From assembly GCA_964632995.1 (NCBI GenBank), contig CAZWDL010000021.1, forward strand, positions 1 through 64,000: DNA of 64,000 nucleotides, given 5' to 3'. Below are positions 44,468 through 53,334 of the stretch, piece by piece. How positions within the stretch are numbered: position 1 is the stretch's first letter; every line of letters begins with the position of its first letter. The position numbers and the translations under genes are program-made. Source of the stretch: CAZWDL01 sp964632995. Its GTDB lineage: Bacteria > Bacteroidota > Bacteroidia > Chitinophagales > Saprospiraceae. The notes under the pieces were generated by a model, which saw nothing but the letters and a program-made list of their open reading frames with translations, did no database searches and was not told the origin of the DNA.

Positions 44468-45490
44468 TTATTGTAAGATCTCCTCTTTGAAGAAAAAATC
44501 ATAGGCCCATAGTACTTTTTTAAACACCCGGTGCTGAATGAGCATGAAATCCCCGGTGCTGAGCGCTGCAAAGTAGCGCTCCACCTGATCGGGGCCCACT
44601 ACCCTACCTGTTTCGGGATCGAGTGCCCGTTGAGGATAAAGGGGAAATAAACTTGCGCTGAGTGTTTCGCCCTGGCGGTTGGTAACGCTGATGATACTGA
44701 AAGGCAACTGTTGGATCACCGAATCGCGCCGGGGGTTTTTGTTTTCAAAGGCTTCGGCGCCCAAGGACTCGAAGCCTGACAAGAAAACCTCTACCATACC
44801 CTGAGAAGTAGGCTCTAATTTGGCCGGAGTAAAATCATAGAAAGGAGTGACTTCAAAGCCTTCTCCCCTTCGTCTCAAGCGGAAAGATTTACTCTTTTGC
44901 TTAGGATATTCGATGGTCACCAACTCGATTTGCTCCGGCTGGTAGCTGAAGACCGTTCTGTCACGCCAGTCCTCCCCGTTCAAGTTGAAGCGATAACGCA
45001 GGTTACCCGACCATCCCGGAAGATGCCCGACGTAGGGTTGCTCCGCGCCCTTGCGAATGATGAAAGTCCCTCGCTCATCCACCGTGCTACCGCCTATATA
45101 ATAAGCTTTCAATAGCGATTCTTGCGCATCGTACAACTCTACTTTTATCCCGTTTGTAGCGAGATCCACAATCATGTGCTCCACCATGGCCTGTGACGGC
45201 TTATACTTCATTTCCAGGCGACCGACAGCATCGAGCAGATTTTCTATCGCGTTTGGCCGGGCTTTCCACTTATCGTTGTAAAGCCAGTAGTCTGTACGGC
45301 GCTCCAGCGTAGTGCGGTTCCCTTTGCGGTCGACAATGAAGATCTTGTGGATATCAGCGGTATTCTCCACCGCAAATTCGCGATCCCATCCCGTCAGGGT
45401 GCGCTGTTCATCCTCCCGGGTCAGCAAATACCAGCCCGACAGCCCACCCAGTCCCAGAAACAATAAAAGTAAGATTACCGTACGATTCAT
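44468..45490 (-). CDS. DUF4340 domain-containing membrane-anchored protein
   Basis: A 340-residue protein with one N-terminal helix (residues 5-23) and a periplasmic region matching DUF4340: FAVENTADIHKIFIVDRKG (about 39-57), YWLYNDKWKARPNAIENLLDAV and the mid YIGGSTVDERGTFI. DUF4340 proteins commonly accompany ABC-2 transporters with a GldG-like auxiliary subunit, exactly as here (85 bp after gldG). Role unknown; probably part of that complex or its substrate handling. Confidence 0.85.
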   Translation of the reverse strand: MNRTVILLLLFLGLGGLSGWYLLTREDEQRTLTGWDREFAVENTADIHKIFIVDRKGNRTTLERRTDYWLYNDKWKARPNAIENLLDAVGRLEMKYKPSQAMVEHMIVDLATNGIKVELYDAQESLLKAYYIGGSTVDERGTFIIRKGAEQPYVGHLPGWSGNLRYRFNLNGEDWRDRTVFSYQPEQIELVTIEYPKQKSKSFRLRRRGEGFEVTPFYDFTPAKLEPTSQGMVEVFLSGFESLGAEAFENKNPRRDSVIQQLPFSIISVTNRQGETLSASLFPLYPQRALDPETGRVVGPDQVERYFAALSTGDFMLIQHRVFKKVLWAYDFFFKEEILQ

Positions 45491-45575
45491 TGCACTTCTT
45501 TTTTACTTTCAATACTTTTCAGCCACAGCCCTGGAGCGGGTGATTTTTTACCCCTTCAATCCGCTCCCGTTTTCC

Positions 45576-47303
45576 CTACTTCGCATACCGCCGTCGACGG
45601 ATATAGTTGTATCCGATTCCGAACAAAGCCAGAAAAAACAAAGGCGCCAGGATATTGATCAGTCGCCATTTCGTGGTTTCGGCACGGGCCTGCGCCTGAT
45701 CCAGGAGGCGCAGTTTAACTTCTTTACCGCGGGCCTCGATGATGCCGCGGTCATCGATCAGGTATTCCAGGGCGTTAATGATAAAATCTTTATTCGCGAA
45801 GCGATAGCGTTCGAATTCATTAAAGCCGAGTGGGCTGAAAGACTGTTTCTCCCAGTTGACGTTATTGCGGGCCACATCGCCGTCAGCGACGACGATCATG
45901 CGATTGTCTACGCTCTCTGCTTTGAATTCCAGATCGAGTTGCTGCAGACCGGCCAACATGCCTTCGGTAACCCGGTTTTCGTACATCGAAGGGAAAGTCC
46001 CCTCCAGCAACATAGCGACGGGTTGACGCCCCTCGCCAAAGCGCGCCGGATCGAGTTCGTAGCGCAGGAATTCGAAATCCATTCGCAGGGGGGGATACTG
46101 CAGCATACTGCGTTCCGAGGAGCTCAACAAGGGTGTTTTCCGGACCTTGGTTTTGGTGCGCACCTCTATATCCAGCGAGCTGGGATAAAATAGATTGACC
46201 GGACCCAGTCCTTTGACGACGGGATGTTCCGAGGCCGCCGTCACCACGGGGTGATAGGGATATTTTTTATAATCAAACTGCGGGGCATTGCCCATCATGC
46301 CGGAAGCCAACGGGATGCGGGTACTCTGCAGATCGAGTACCAGGTTGGGCTGAATGCGAATGCCGTAACGAAAAAGCAGATCATCGATATTGAGGTCGTA
46401 TTCCACCGGAACGTATCCTTCGGGGCGGCGCAAGCTGTCGAGATCGACCCGCAAAGCATCCAGTAGCCACAACACTTTTCCGCCGTTCATAATGTACTGG
46501 TCGATTTTGAACTTGTCTTTCTCGGAAAAGGGACGCGTAGGTTTGGCGACGACCAGGACTGCGATATCCTGACTCAGGGTGACCACGCTATCGAGGTGCA
46601 GGCGGCCCGTATCGTAAAAAGCGCGCAGGGTACGCTCCAGGTCGGCGGTTTCCAGCGGAATCAGCTCCCCGTGCCCATTCGTAAATACAATCGGGGGCTT
46701 CTTCGGGTTTCGCAGTTTCTGGATAGCATTGGCGAATTTGTATTCCAGCAGGCTGATCGAGTTATTCAGCACCACTTCCTGCGGCATGCCGGGCACTTCA
46801 TTTTCCAAAAAGTTGACCGGCAGGCTACGTCCCTTATAATAAAAAATGGCGTAGGGATAGATCAGCTTTTGTGACTGCTCGCCGCTGGAGCGCACAGTCA
46901 GGGTAATGGGACGGATGCCTTGCTCCTCGAGTTGCTGAGCCAGGGCATTCACCTCTTCGGGATTACCCGCTCTCGGATCTACGAATTCATATTCGATATA
47001 GCCCGACTCCGAACGGAAATCATCAAGTATATCCTGTACATTAGTTTGCAGCCGTTTAAAACCGGCGGGGAATGCGCCCTCCAGCAAAACCCTAACCGTG
47101 ACCACGTCGTCCAGGTCCTGCAGCAGCTCAAGCGTCGGATCGGTCAGCGTGTAGCGCTTCTCCTCGGTCATATCCCAATAGGTGTAAAGGGGTTGGTCCC
47201 CAAAGCGCGCATTCGCCAAAATATTGATGAAAATCACCACGCCTGCGAAAAGCCCCAGCTGCAGCAGCGATTGTGTTTTTTTATTTTGTTTCTTTTTCGT
47301 CAT
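45576..47303 (-). CDS. gldG: Gliding-motility ABC transporter auxiliary protein GldG
   Basis: A 575-residue protein with one N-terminal helix (about 12-27) and one C-terminal helix (about 552-568), and a large periplasmic region between. Key GldG features are YTYWDMTEEKRYTLTDPTLELL (in about 40-61), VTVRVLLEGAFPAGFKRL, the NSISLLEYKFANAIQKL strand and WLLDALRVDLDSL (about 281). GldG partners GldA (ATPase) and GldF (permease) in an ABC transporter required for gliding in Flavobacterium; its cargo is not known. It lies 18 bp after gldF. Confidence 0.92.
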   Translation of the reverse strand: MTKKKQNKKTQSLLQLGLFAGVVIFINILANARFGDQPLYTYWDMTEEKRYTLTDPTLELLQDLDDVVTVRVLLEGAFPAGFKRLQTNVQDILDDFRSESGYIEYEFVDPRAGNPEEVNALAQQLEEQGIRPITLTVRSSGEQSQKLIYPYAIFYYKGRSLPVNFLENEVPGMPQEVVLNNSISLLEYKFANAIQKLRNPKKPPIVFTNGHGELIPLETADLERTLRAFYDTGRLHLDSVVTLSQDIAVLVVAKPTRPFSEKDKFKIDQYIMNGGKVLWLLDALRVDLDSLRRPEGYVPVEYDLNIDDLLFRYGIRIQPNLVLDLQSTRIPLASGMMGNAPQFDYKKYPYHPVVTAASEHPVVKGLGPVNLFYPSSLDIEVRTKTKVRKTPLLSSSERSMLQYPPLRMDFEFLRYELDPARFGEGRQPVAMLLEGTFPSMYENRVTEGMLAGLQQLDLEFKAESVDNRMIVVADGDVARNNVNWEKQSFSPLGFNEFERYRFANKDFIINALEYLIDDRGIIEARGKEVKLRLLDQAQARAETTKWRLINILAPLFFLALFGIGYNYIRRRRYAK

Positions 47304-47321
47304 AGTCAGTTTTGGTTCTAC

Positions 47322-48053
47322 TCACCATTTTCTTCGATCCAGCGAAACCAGCGTCATCATGACGAACAAGCCGATCAAGGAGAGAAAATAGATCAGGTCC
47401 CGGGTATCCAGCAAGCCCCGGCTGATAGAATTGTAGTGGTGCTCCATACCGATCATCTGCACGGTATCGTCCAGCGTTCCCACAAAGACCGGCAGTTTGC
47501 TGATATAGAAAAAGCCGTAGTACAACAGAAAACTCAGGAAAGCAGCCAGGATGAAAGCCACGATCTGATTGTTGGTCAGCGAGGAGGCGAACAGGCCGAT
47601 GGCGACAAAGGAACCGGCAAGGAAAACCAGGCCAATGTAGGAACCCAGTATGGCTCCGGAATCCAGGTTGCCCTTAGGAGAGCCCAGCTGATAAAGAGTG
47701 TAGTAGAATAAAAGGGTTGGCAGCAGGGCGAAGACCAGCAGCAGCAGCGCCGCCCAGTATTTTCCCATAACGATATTCAGGTCTGATACAGGTTTTGTGA
47801 CCAGCAATTCTAAAGTGCCGTTGTGCTTTTCCTCGGCCAGGGAACGCATGGTGATAGCTGGAATCAGCAACATGAAGATCTGTGGAGCGATGTCGAAAAA
47901 CTGATCCAGCGTAGCGAAATTGTACTCCAGCAGGCTGGTATCGGGAAAAACGAAAAGCACCATGCCCAGAATAATCAGGAACACCCCAATGACGATGTAT
48001 CCGATCAGCGAGCTGAAAAAGGTATTGATTTCCTTTGTGAATATACTTAGCAC
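47322..48053 (-). CDS. gldF: Gliding-motility ABC transporter permease GldF
   Basis: A 243-residue ABC-2 type permease with six predicted helices. It starts MLSIFTKEINTFFSSLIGYI, and the conserved cytoplasmic motif RSLAEEKHNGTLELLVTKPV (in about 70-90) marks the ABC-2 coupling region. Ends in RRKW. It forms the membrane channel for GldA and carries the GldG auxiliary subunit. Located between the hypothetical gene and gldG with gaps of 37 and 18 bp, so tightly co-transcribed. Confidence 0.92.
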   Translation of the reverse strand: MLSIFTKEINTFFSSLIGYIVIGVFLIILGMVLFVFPDTSLLEYNFATLDQFFDIAPQIFMLLIPAITMRSLAEEKHNGTLELLVTKPVSDLNIVMGKYWAALLLLVFALLPTLLFYYTLYQLGSPKGNLDSGAILGSYIGLVFLAGSFVAIGLFASSLTNNQIVAFILAAFLSFLLYYGFFYISKLPVFVGTLDDTVQMIGMEHHYNSISRGLLDTRDLIYFLSLIGLFVMMTLVSLDRRKW

Positions 48054-48090
48054 CGTTGCCTCTTTTTTAAACTGTTATTATGTGTTGGCT

Positions 48091-48756
48091 CTACTCGCCG
48101 GTCTCTCCAACGTAGACCGGATTGCGTCTATTGTAAGTTTGCAGGACGCGCCCCCAGTCTATATCCTCCGTGGGAGTGGACTGTAGTTGCTGAAGCAACT
48201 CGGGATCATCGGCGACCCATTCAAAAACATTGTTCCGCGTAAGTTCCGCGACAGCGCCGGATACGATATCGTAAAGCATCCAGATCTCCACAGTTTGCTT
48301 ACGCGGCACCTGTCCGCTGCGAAAAGGTTTTCCGGTCAGCGGGTTGTAAGCGTTGATGGTCACCATGCGCATTTCCTGCCGTTCGAAGCGGTACAGGCTG
48401 TATTTTCCCTGGATGAGCAGGCCGCCGAACAACTGCACCTCTTTTTCCAGAGAGTCCACTTCAATGTGTACATATAGCAGGCTGTCGCGGGCCAGGGCAT
48501 ACACTGTTTCGGGAGGAACGACACTGCCGTTGTCCTTCCGGCGCAATGCTGCCAGCCGGGCCAGCCCTTTTTCCGGGTTACTTGCCAGGATGGCCTCCAC
48601 GTCAGGCCACTGCAGGTCGGGACGGTTTTGCTGCACCGATTCCAGTGACAGGTAAATGCCGCTGGAAAAGATAAAGCGAGGCGTCAGCCGTTCCTGCTTT
48701 TGAGCCGGCAGAAGACTGCTCCAGATAAACGCGAGTAGTAGTGCTGCATATTTCAA
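48091..48756 (-). CDS. Hypothetical exported protein between gldA and gldF
   Basis: A 221-residue protein with a signal peptide ending near LLPAQ (residue 18). The mature part is mostly beta (YVHIEVDSLEKEVQLFGGLLIQG, MRMVTINAYNPLTGKPF) and ends in a polar VYVGETGE. Not a recognised family. Its position inside the gldA-gldF pair with gaps of 41 and 37 bp suggests it is part of the transporter or its cargo pathway (inference). The F. johnsoniae gldFG locus has no counterpart that I can recognise. Confidence 0.6.
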   Translation of the reverse strand: MKYAALLLAFIWSSLLPAQKQERLTPRFIFSSGIYLSLESVQQNRPDLQWPDVEAILASNPEKGLARLAALRRKDNGSVVPPETVYALARDSLLYVHIEVDSLEKEVQLFGGLLIQGKYSLYRFERQEMRMVTINAYNPLTGKPFRSGQVPRKQTVEIWMLYDIVSGAVAELTRNNVFEWVADDPELLQQLQSTPTEDIDWGRVLQTYNRRNPVYVGETGE

Positions 48757-48797
48757 ACTATACTATATTTGGTATGTGTGGTTTCAAAGGATCTTGC

Positions 48798-49721
48798 TCA
48801 GGCTGAAACAGCATCTTTCCGGGTCAGCTGTTGGAACACATCTTCCACGGTAAACGTTTCCTTATGCATTTCCAACAGGGTGAGCTGCCGGTCGACGGCA
48901 AAGCGAAATATCTGTGGCCGGATGTCGTGTTCCCGGGGGGTGATCAATTGCCAGCGACGCCGGTCCAGCTTCCGAACCTGCTGCACATGCGGCAGTTGGC
49001 CGAGTTCCTGCTTTGACACCTTTTCCTGAAATTCGACCGTAACAACGGCCTCACCCGCAATTCGGTTTTGTAGCGTTGTAATGGGATCATCCGCTACAAT
49101 GCGCCCCCGGTTGATGATCAGCACCCGGTCACAGATAGCCTGTACTTCCTGCATAATGTGCGTTGAAAAAATAACGGTCTTTTCTTCCCCCAGGTTTTTT
49201 ATCAGCCGGCGAATTTCCACCAGCTGGTTGGGATCCAGCCCGGAGGTAGGTTCGTCCAGGATCAGTACGGCGGGGTCGTGCAGCAGGGCCTGTGCCAGCC
49301 CTACCCGCTGACGGTATCCCTTTGACAGGGCGCCGATCAGCTTGTGCTGTTCGCGTTCCAGACCGGTTTGTTCAATCATCTGCGCCACGCGCTCCTTAAC
49401 CCGGCTCACCTTGTGCAATCCCGCTACGAAAGTGAGATACTCCTTGACGTACATATCGGGATAAAGCGGATTGTGCTCCGGCAGATAGCCGATACAGCGC
49501 CGCACCGCCATCGGGTCTTCCTCAACGTCGTATCCGCAGACCGAAGCCCTCCCGCTGCTGGGAGGAATGAAGCAGGTAATCATTTTCATGGTCGTCGTCT
49601 TTCCCGCACCGTTGGGGCCCAGGAAGCCAAGCACTTCCCCACGCCGGGCCCCGAAGGTAACTTCGTCGACAGCGCGCTGCTCGTCGTATAGCTTCGTCAA
49701 ATTTTCTACTTCGACCGACAT
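48798..49721 (-). CDS. gldA: Gliding-motility ABC transporter ATPase GldA
   Basis: A 307-residue ATPase of the DRA/ABC-2 type. Walker A is GPNGAGKTTTMKMI (about 36-49), signature LSKGYRQRVGLAQAL (about 132-146), Walker B VLILDEPTSGLDP and the switch His in IFSTHIMQEV. The C-terminal extension (about 220-307, TVEFQEKVSKQELGQL) is typical of GldA. It powers the GldF-GldG transporter needed for gliding and type IX-linked surface functions in Flavobacteriia. First gene of the long minus-strand run, with its own promoter candidate. Confidence 0.92.
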   Translation of the reverse strand: MSVEVENLTKLYDEQRAVDEVTFGARRGEVLGFLGPNGAGKTTTMKMITCFIPPSSGRASVCGYDVEEDPMAVRRCIGYLPEHNPLYPDMYVKEYLTFVAGLHKVSRVKERVAQMIEQTGLEREQHKLIGALSKGYRQRVGLAQALLHDPAVLILDEPTSGLDPNQLVEIRRLIKNLGEEKTVIFSTHIMQEVQAICDRVLIINRGRIVADDPITTLQNRIAGEAVVTVEFQEKVSKQELGQLPHVQQVRKLDRRRWQLITPREHDIRPQIFRFAVDRQLTLLEMHKETFTVEDVFQQLTRKDAVSA

Positions 49722-49745
49722 ACACTTCTTTTATACTATGATCTG

Positions 49746-49776
49746 CAAAACTACTAAAATTAGGCGCTACTCCCAA
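49746..49776 (-). promoter_or_regulatory. Promoter candidate of the gldA operon
   Basis: On the minus strand TAGTTTTG (49753 to 49746) matches TAnnTTTG 25 bases before the gldA ATG. A TTGG lies about 19 bases further upstream, three of four positions matching the -33 TTTG. Confidence 0.4.
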
Positions 49777-49920
49777 TGGCAGCTTGTCTTCCCTTGTGGT
49801 CACAAACGTCAAAAAACAGTAAAAGCCTCCTAAATTTTTGTTAAAATTGGGGCCCTTGCTGAAAAGCGCCTTCCCCTTATGGGAAAAAATAATTTTTGAT
49901 AACCCTTTAACGAAATATTC

Positions 49921-51042
49921 ATGGCACAGAGAGTAATCACCCGCGTCGGACTGTACCGCCTTCGCGTTCCATTGAAAGAACCGTTTGTCATATCACTGGA
50001 AACGATAACGCACGCTGAGAATATACTGGTGCTGATCCACACTGCCGATGGGCAGACCGGCTACGGTGAATGCAGCCCTTACCGGACAATTACCGGAGAG
50101 AGCCAGGACGGCGCCTACGCGGTAGGCCGGGAACTGGGACGCTTGCTGTTGGGGCGTGATCCGGTAGCGCTGGAAGATAATCTCGACCGGCTCGACCGCC
50201 ATATATACGGCAATCGCTGTATCAAAAGCGCCTTCGACATGGCCCTGTACGATCTGGCGGCGCGGTACGCCGGGCTGCCGTTATACGCTTTTCTGGGGGG
50301 AAATAACGACCGCCCCCTGCGCACGGATATGACCGTCAGCATCGGCGCGCCGGAAAAGATGGCCGCGGATGCGCGCAGCTTTCAGCAAGCCGGTTTTGAG
50401 GCTATAAAGGTAAAATTGGGCACTCAAACCGATGATGATGTCGCCCGCATAAAAGCTGTGCGGCAGGCGATCGGAAAGGATATTCCGCTGAGGATCGACG
50501 CCAACCAGGGATGGGACCTGCCCACCGCTACCCGTACGCTGCAGGCATTGGCCGGCTTTGGCATTGAATATTGCGAGGCGCCGATTCCAAAGTGGCAGTA
50601 TGAAGCCCTTCCTTTGCTCAGAAAACAAAGCCTCATCCCTATTATGGCTGACGAATCGATATTCGACCATCACGACGCCTTCCGGCTGGCGAAGCTGGGC
50701 GCCTGCGATTTTTTCAATATCAAGTTAGCCAAGTCAGGAGGAATTAGAAATGCGCTGCGCATCGTCGCCGTGGCGGAGGCCGCCGGCATCCCTTCTCAGG
50801 TGGGGTGCTTTTCCGAAACGCGGCTGGGCATCACCGCCCTGGCCCACCTGGCGCTGGCCCGCCGCAGTATTCATCACTACGATATGGATAGCTTCCTCAT
50901 GCTCGCCGAAGATCCCATTGAAGGAGGGGTAAATTATCAGCCCGGCGGGCGCATCAGCGTTCCGGAAAAGCCTGGCTTGGGAATTCATATCCCGGAGGCC
51001 CGGATGAGTAAAATGGAAGGAACCCTACTTGAAAACTCCTGA
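49921..51042 (+). CDS. Dipeptide epimerase (enolase superfamily)
   Basis: A 373-residue member of the muconate-lactonising subgroup. After the capping domain (residues 1-125) comes the barrel: catalytic KXK motif IKVKLG (about 161-166), metal ligands in RIDANQGW (about 190), Glu of EAPIPKW (about 217) and DES of IMADESIF (about 241), and the second base Lys of FNIKLAKSG (about 264). The DMD motif in HHYDMDSFLML (about 318) marks dipeptide epimerases such as L-Ala-D/L-Glu epimerase, which help recycle murein peptides. Exact dipeptide preference is not predictable. It converges on the META lipoprotein with 1 bp between stops. Confidence 0.87.
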   Translation: MAQRVITRVGLYRLRVPLKEPFVISLETITHAENILVLIHTADGQTGYGECSPYRTITGESQDGAYAVGRELGRLLLGRDPVALEDNLDRLDRHIYGNRCIKSAFDMALYDLAARYAGLPLYAFLGGNNDRPLRTDMTVSIGAPEKMAADARSFQQAGFEAIKVKLGTQTDDDVARIKAVRQAIGKDIPLRIDANQGWDLPTATRTLQALAGFGIEYCEAPIPKWQYEALPLLRKQSLIPIMADESIFDHHDAFRLAKLGACDFFNIKLAKSGGIRNALRIVAVAEAAGIPSQVGCFSETRLGITALAHLALARRSIHHYDMDSFLMLAEDPIEGGVNYQPGGRISVPEKPGLGIHIPEARMSKMEGTLLENS

Positions 51043-51043
51043 A

Positions 51044-51514
51044 TCAGCTGCTAAAGATCAGCTTCCGACCGTCCTCCAAGGTCATCGTCAATTTACCTTC
51101 GGAGATTTCATAATCGGCAGCCAGGCTGAGCATATCCAGATATTGATCCTGCATAGGTTCAAGTTCCTCCGGACAGGGTTTGGTAGTGGCCACCACATCA
51201 TCGATACCCATACCGGTATCCATGCTGGCCAATCTTCCCGTATAATTATTACAGACGGCCTTGCCTGTCACCGTATTATTTTTCAGATCCATATTAAGGG
51301 TGATCTCCACATCATCAGCGACCTCCTGCATTTGTCCGGGTTCGCCGTAAGATTGAAGCCTCCAGACCTTAACATCCTCCATTTCCCGGGAGGAAGTGGT
51401 TTGTTCCTCCGCTTCGGTCATGGCTTGCTGTTCTGTAGTTTCCTCCTGAGTCTGCTGCTGACAAGATGCCAGAAAAAACAGGGAAAAGACGAGAGATGAG
51501 AGTAAGTATTTCAT
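51044..51514 (-). CDS. META-domain lipoprotein
   Basis: A 156-residue lipoprotein: signal with lipobox FFLASC (Cys18), then a Gln/Glu/Thr-rich linker (about 19-45) and a META/HslJ-like domain (about 48-156) with VWRLQSYGEP, ITLNMDLKNNTVTGKAVCNNYTG (in 70-93) and the Cys of TTKPCPEELEP. The two Cys could form a disulfide. META proteins are linked to stress resistance or adhesion; role here unknown. Confidence 0.8.
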   Translation of the reverse strand: MKYLLSSLVFSLFFLASCQQQTQEETTEQQAMTEAEEQTTSSREMEDVKVWRLQSYGEPGQMQEVADDVEITLNMDLKNNTVTGKAVCNNYTGRLASMDTGMGIDDVVATTKPCPEELEPMQDQYLDMLSLAADYEISEGKLTMTLEDGRKLIFSS

Positions 51515-51691
51515 GAATCTTTTGTTTTATTCACTTACTATAAAACAATTTTATTTCCGCTGTTCAACTACCGTCCCGTACATTTTTGTCCTACGTGCCG
51601 GGTGCATCATTTTTGAAAAAAACCTATCTTACTTACTATTTCCTCCTTTTTTGCGTTTAAATATATACTTAACTAATCAAATACATCTGAC

Positions 51692-52333
51692 ATGAGAATG
51701 CTATCTGTCTTTTTTCTCGCCGCAGTGATTTTATTCGCCGGGCAAATCCATGCCCAGGAAACTGATATGACAAAGGAAGAGCGAAAGAAGTGGAAAAAGC
51801 TTGCCAAGCGCTACAAGCGCAACCCGGAGGCACTGGCCAGGCTTACGGAAGAAAGAGAAGAACTGTTGAACGAAAACAATCAGCTTGAGGAGCAAGTGGA
51901 GGAATTGAAATCTGAAAACAACCTGTTGGAAGAGCAGGTGAATCAACTGGAATCCGCCAATACGGAACTGAACCAGGATCTGATGATGGCCCAATCTACC
52001 ATCCGCCAGCTCCAGGAACAACAGGACCAGATGACCGATAAAGGAAGGACGGTATCTCAACCTGAAATGGATATGAGCGGCACCGTATACCGCATACAGA
52101 TCGGCGCCTTCGAAAAAAAAACCCTACCGGAAGAGCTCACTACTGCTGAAAACATGAAAGTGGAAGAAACAGAAGGTATGCAAAAAGTAATGGTGGGACA
52201 GTTCCGCGATTTCAATACCGCCAAACAACTCATGGATTACCTCCGGAAAATGGGTGTCGAAGGCGCCTGGATCGTCCCCTACCGGGACGGTCAGCGCATC
52301 TCGCTGAAAGAAGCACTCGGAACAGAACAGTAA
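51692..52333 (+). CDS. Exported coiled-coil SPOR-domain protein
   Basis: A 213-residue protein with a signal peptide ending near IHAQE (21). About residues 45-115 form a continuous heptad coiled coil rich in Glu, Gln, Asn and Leu (LLNENNQLEEQVEELKSENN). The C-terminal ~75 residues (TVYRIQIGAFEKKTLPEEL ... VMVGQFRDFNTAKQLMDYL) are a SPOR domain that binds septal peptidoglycan. Predicted periplasmic; probably links the cell wall to another envelope protein through the coil. A strong terminator lies 28 bp after the stop. Confidence 0.85.
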   Translation: MRMLSVFFLAAVILFAGQIHAQETDMTKEERKKWKKLAKRYKRNPEALARLTEEREELLNENNQLEEQVEELKSENNLLEEQVNQLESANTELNQDLMMAQSTIRQLQEQQDQMTDKGRTVSQPEMDMSGTVYRIQIGAFEKKTLPEELTTAENMKVEETEGMQKVMVGQFRDFNTAKQLMDYLRKMGVEGAWIVPYRDGQRISLKEALGTEQ

Positions 52334-52361
52334 TAAGAAAACGTTGAAGTCCGGGGTAAAG

Positions 52362-52416
52362 AAAAGCGATTGTTCACAACAGTGCAGTACCGTTATTGAA
52401 CAATCGCTTTTTTATT
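52362..52416 (+). terminator. Intrinsic terminator of the SPOR gene
   Basis: Perfect 15-bp stem AAAAGCGATTGTTCA (52362-52376) / TGAACAATCGCTTTT (52397-52411) with a 20-nt loop, followed by TTTA. The long A/T-rich ends make it active in either direction. Confidence 0.85.
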
Positions 52417-52501
52417 GGGGAAAATAATAGCGTTGTTGCTCAAGTTGCAAAGCACAACTTCTTTTGGCATGCAAGAGTACGCTTAAACTTTAAATCCGTT
52501 C

Positions 52502-52537
52502 AAAAAAAATAGAGGATTCCGCAAGTGCGGAATCCTC
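52502..52537 (-). terminator. Intrinsic terminator behind tRNA-Arg
   Basis: On the minus strand a 12-bp perfect stem GAGGATTCCGCA / TGCGGAATCCTC (52512-52537), tiny loop, followed by TATTTTTTTT. It is about 140 bp past the 3' end of the tRNA. The rest of the 344-bp gap from 52334 to 52677 holds only the two terminators and AT-rich spacer. Confidence 0.8.
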
Positions 52538-52677
52538 ATAACCCCAAAAAACCAAATGAAAACAATCTTAATTATCTTTGATAACAATTAAACGCCGCAG
52601 ATCAATTTTAGTTCGCATAAGGCGCCCTCGTTTTACATTTTCAGCATTTTTTAACAATAATACTGAGATTTTCGCTG

Positions 52678-52749
52678 TGGACCCACCAGGATTCGAACCT
52701 GGATCTTAGGTTCCGGAAACCTACATACTATCCCTTGTACTATGGGTCC
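52678..52749 (-). tRNA. tRNA-Arg (anticodon CCG)
   Basis: A 72-nt cloverleaf on the minus strand. Acceptor GGACCCA pairs with TGGGTCC, the D stem is GTAC/GTAT, the anticodon stem TAGGT/ACCTA encloses TTCCGGA with anticodon CCG (reads CGG), and the T arm is CCAGG-TTCGAAT-CCTGG. Discriminator A. The terminal CCA is not encoded and must be added by nucleotidyltransferase. Confidence 0.95.
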
Positions 52750-52860
52750 TTTTCAAATCGGAAGGCAAAGATATGACCTTCGGTTTGTAATTACAAGTGA
52801 ATTCCTGATAAAGTTCACTTTGCGGAAACGCCAGTGGCTTCGGCACTAGTGCAAACCGGT

Positions 52861-53334
52861 TCACGCATCATTGAGTTTAAGCACCTGGCCCCTGTACCAC
52901 TGCAGTGCTTTATCAAGATACTTCCTGGCAGTAGAAGACAATCCGCGCTGTAATTCCCATTCTGCTCCTTTGATCCCCAGGAGAAAAGCCGGTGGACAGG
53001 CGCCGTACAGTTCCCGGCTTACTGCCAGCACGGCGGACGGAGCAACGGAATGAGTAGTAAAGCTGAAACTACTTTCGGGATGACAAGGTTCCAGTGAAAA
53101 ACCGCTGGCTAGTCGCTCCCTGGAAGCATCGACAAAAAGCACTGCCGTTGCGCCGGCGATCAGGGCGGCATCTTCAACTTGTAACTGATAACGGTAGTGG
53201 ATCTCGCCCGGGAAGGGCATCTGCTCAGCTTCCCGGGCAAATGCCCAGCCCAATCCGTCGTCCTGCCGGCCATCGTTGCCGATGGCCAGTAGCAGCACTC
53301 CGGGTTGATTGAGGCAATCAAGTGTGTAGCTCAT
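52861..53334 (-). CDS. hoxW: [NiFe]-hydrogenase maturation protease
   Basis: A 157-residue HyaD/HoxW-type endopeptidase. GNDGRQDDGLGWAFA (about 18-32) corresponds to the conserved GN-x-DDG segment that binds Ni during processing, QLQVEDAALI carries the second acidic ligand, and the third is the His of FTTHSVAPSAV. It would remove the C-terminal peptide of HoxH after Ni insertion. The start overlaps the end of hoxH by 17 bp, so the two are translationally linked. Confidence 0.87.
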   Translation of the reverse strand: MSYTLDCLNQPGVLLLAIGNDGRQDDGLGWAFAREAEQMPFPGEIHYRYQLQVEDAALIAGATAVLFVDASRERLASGFSLEPCHPESSFSFTTHSVAPSAVLAVSRELYGACPPAFLLGIKGAEWELQRGLSSTARKYLDKALQWYRGQVLKLNDA

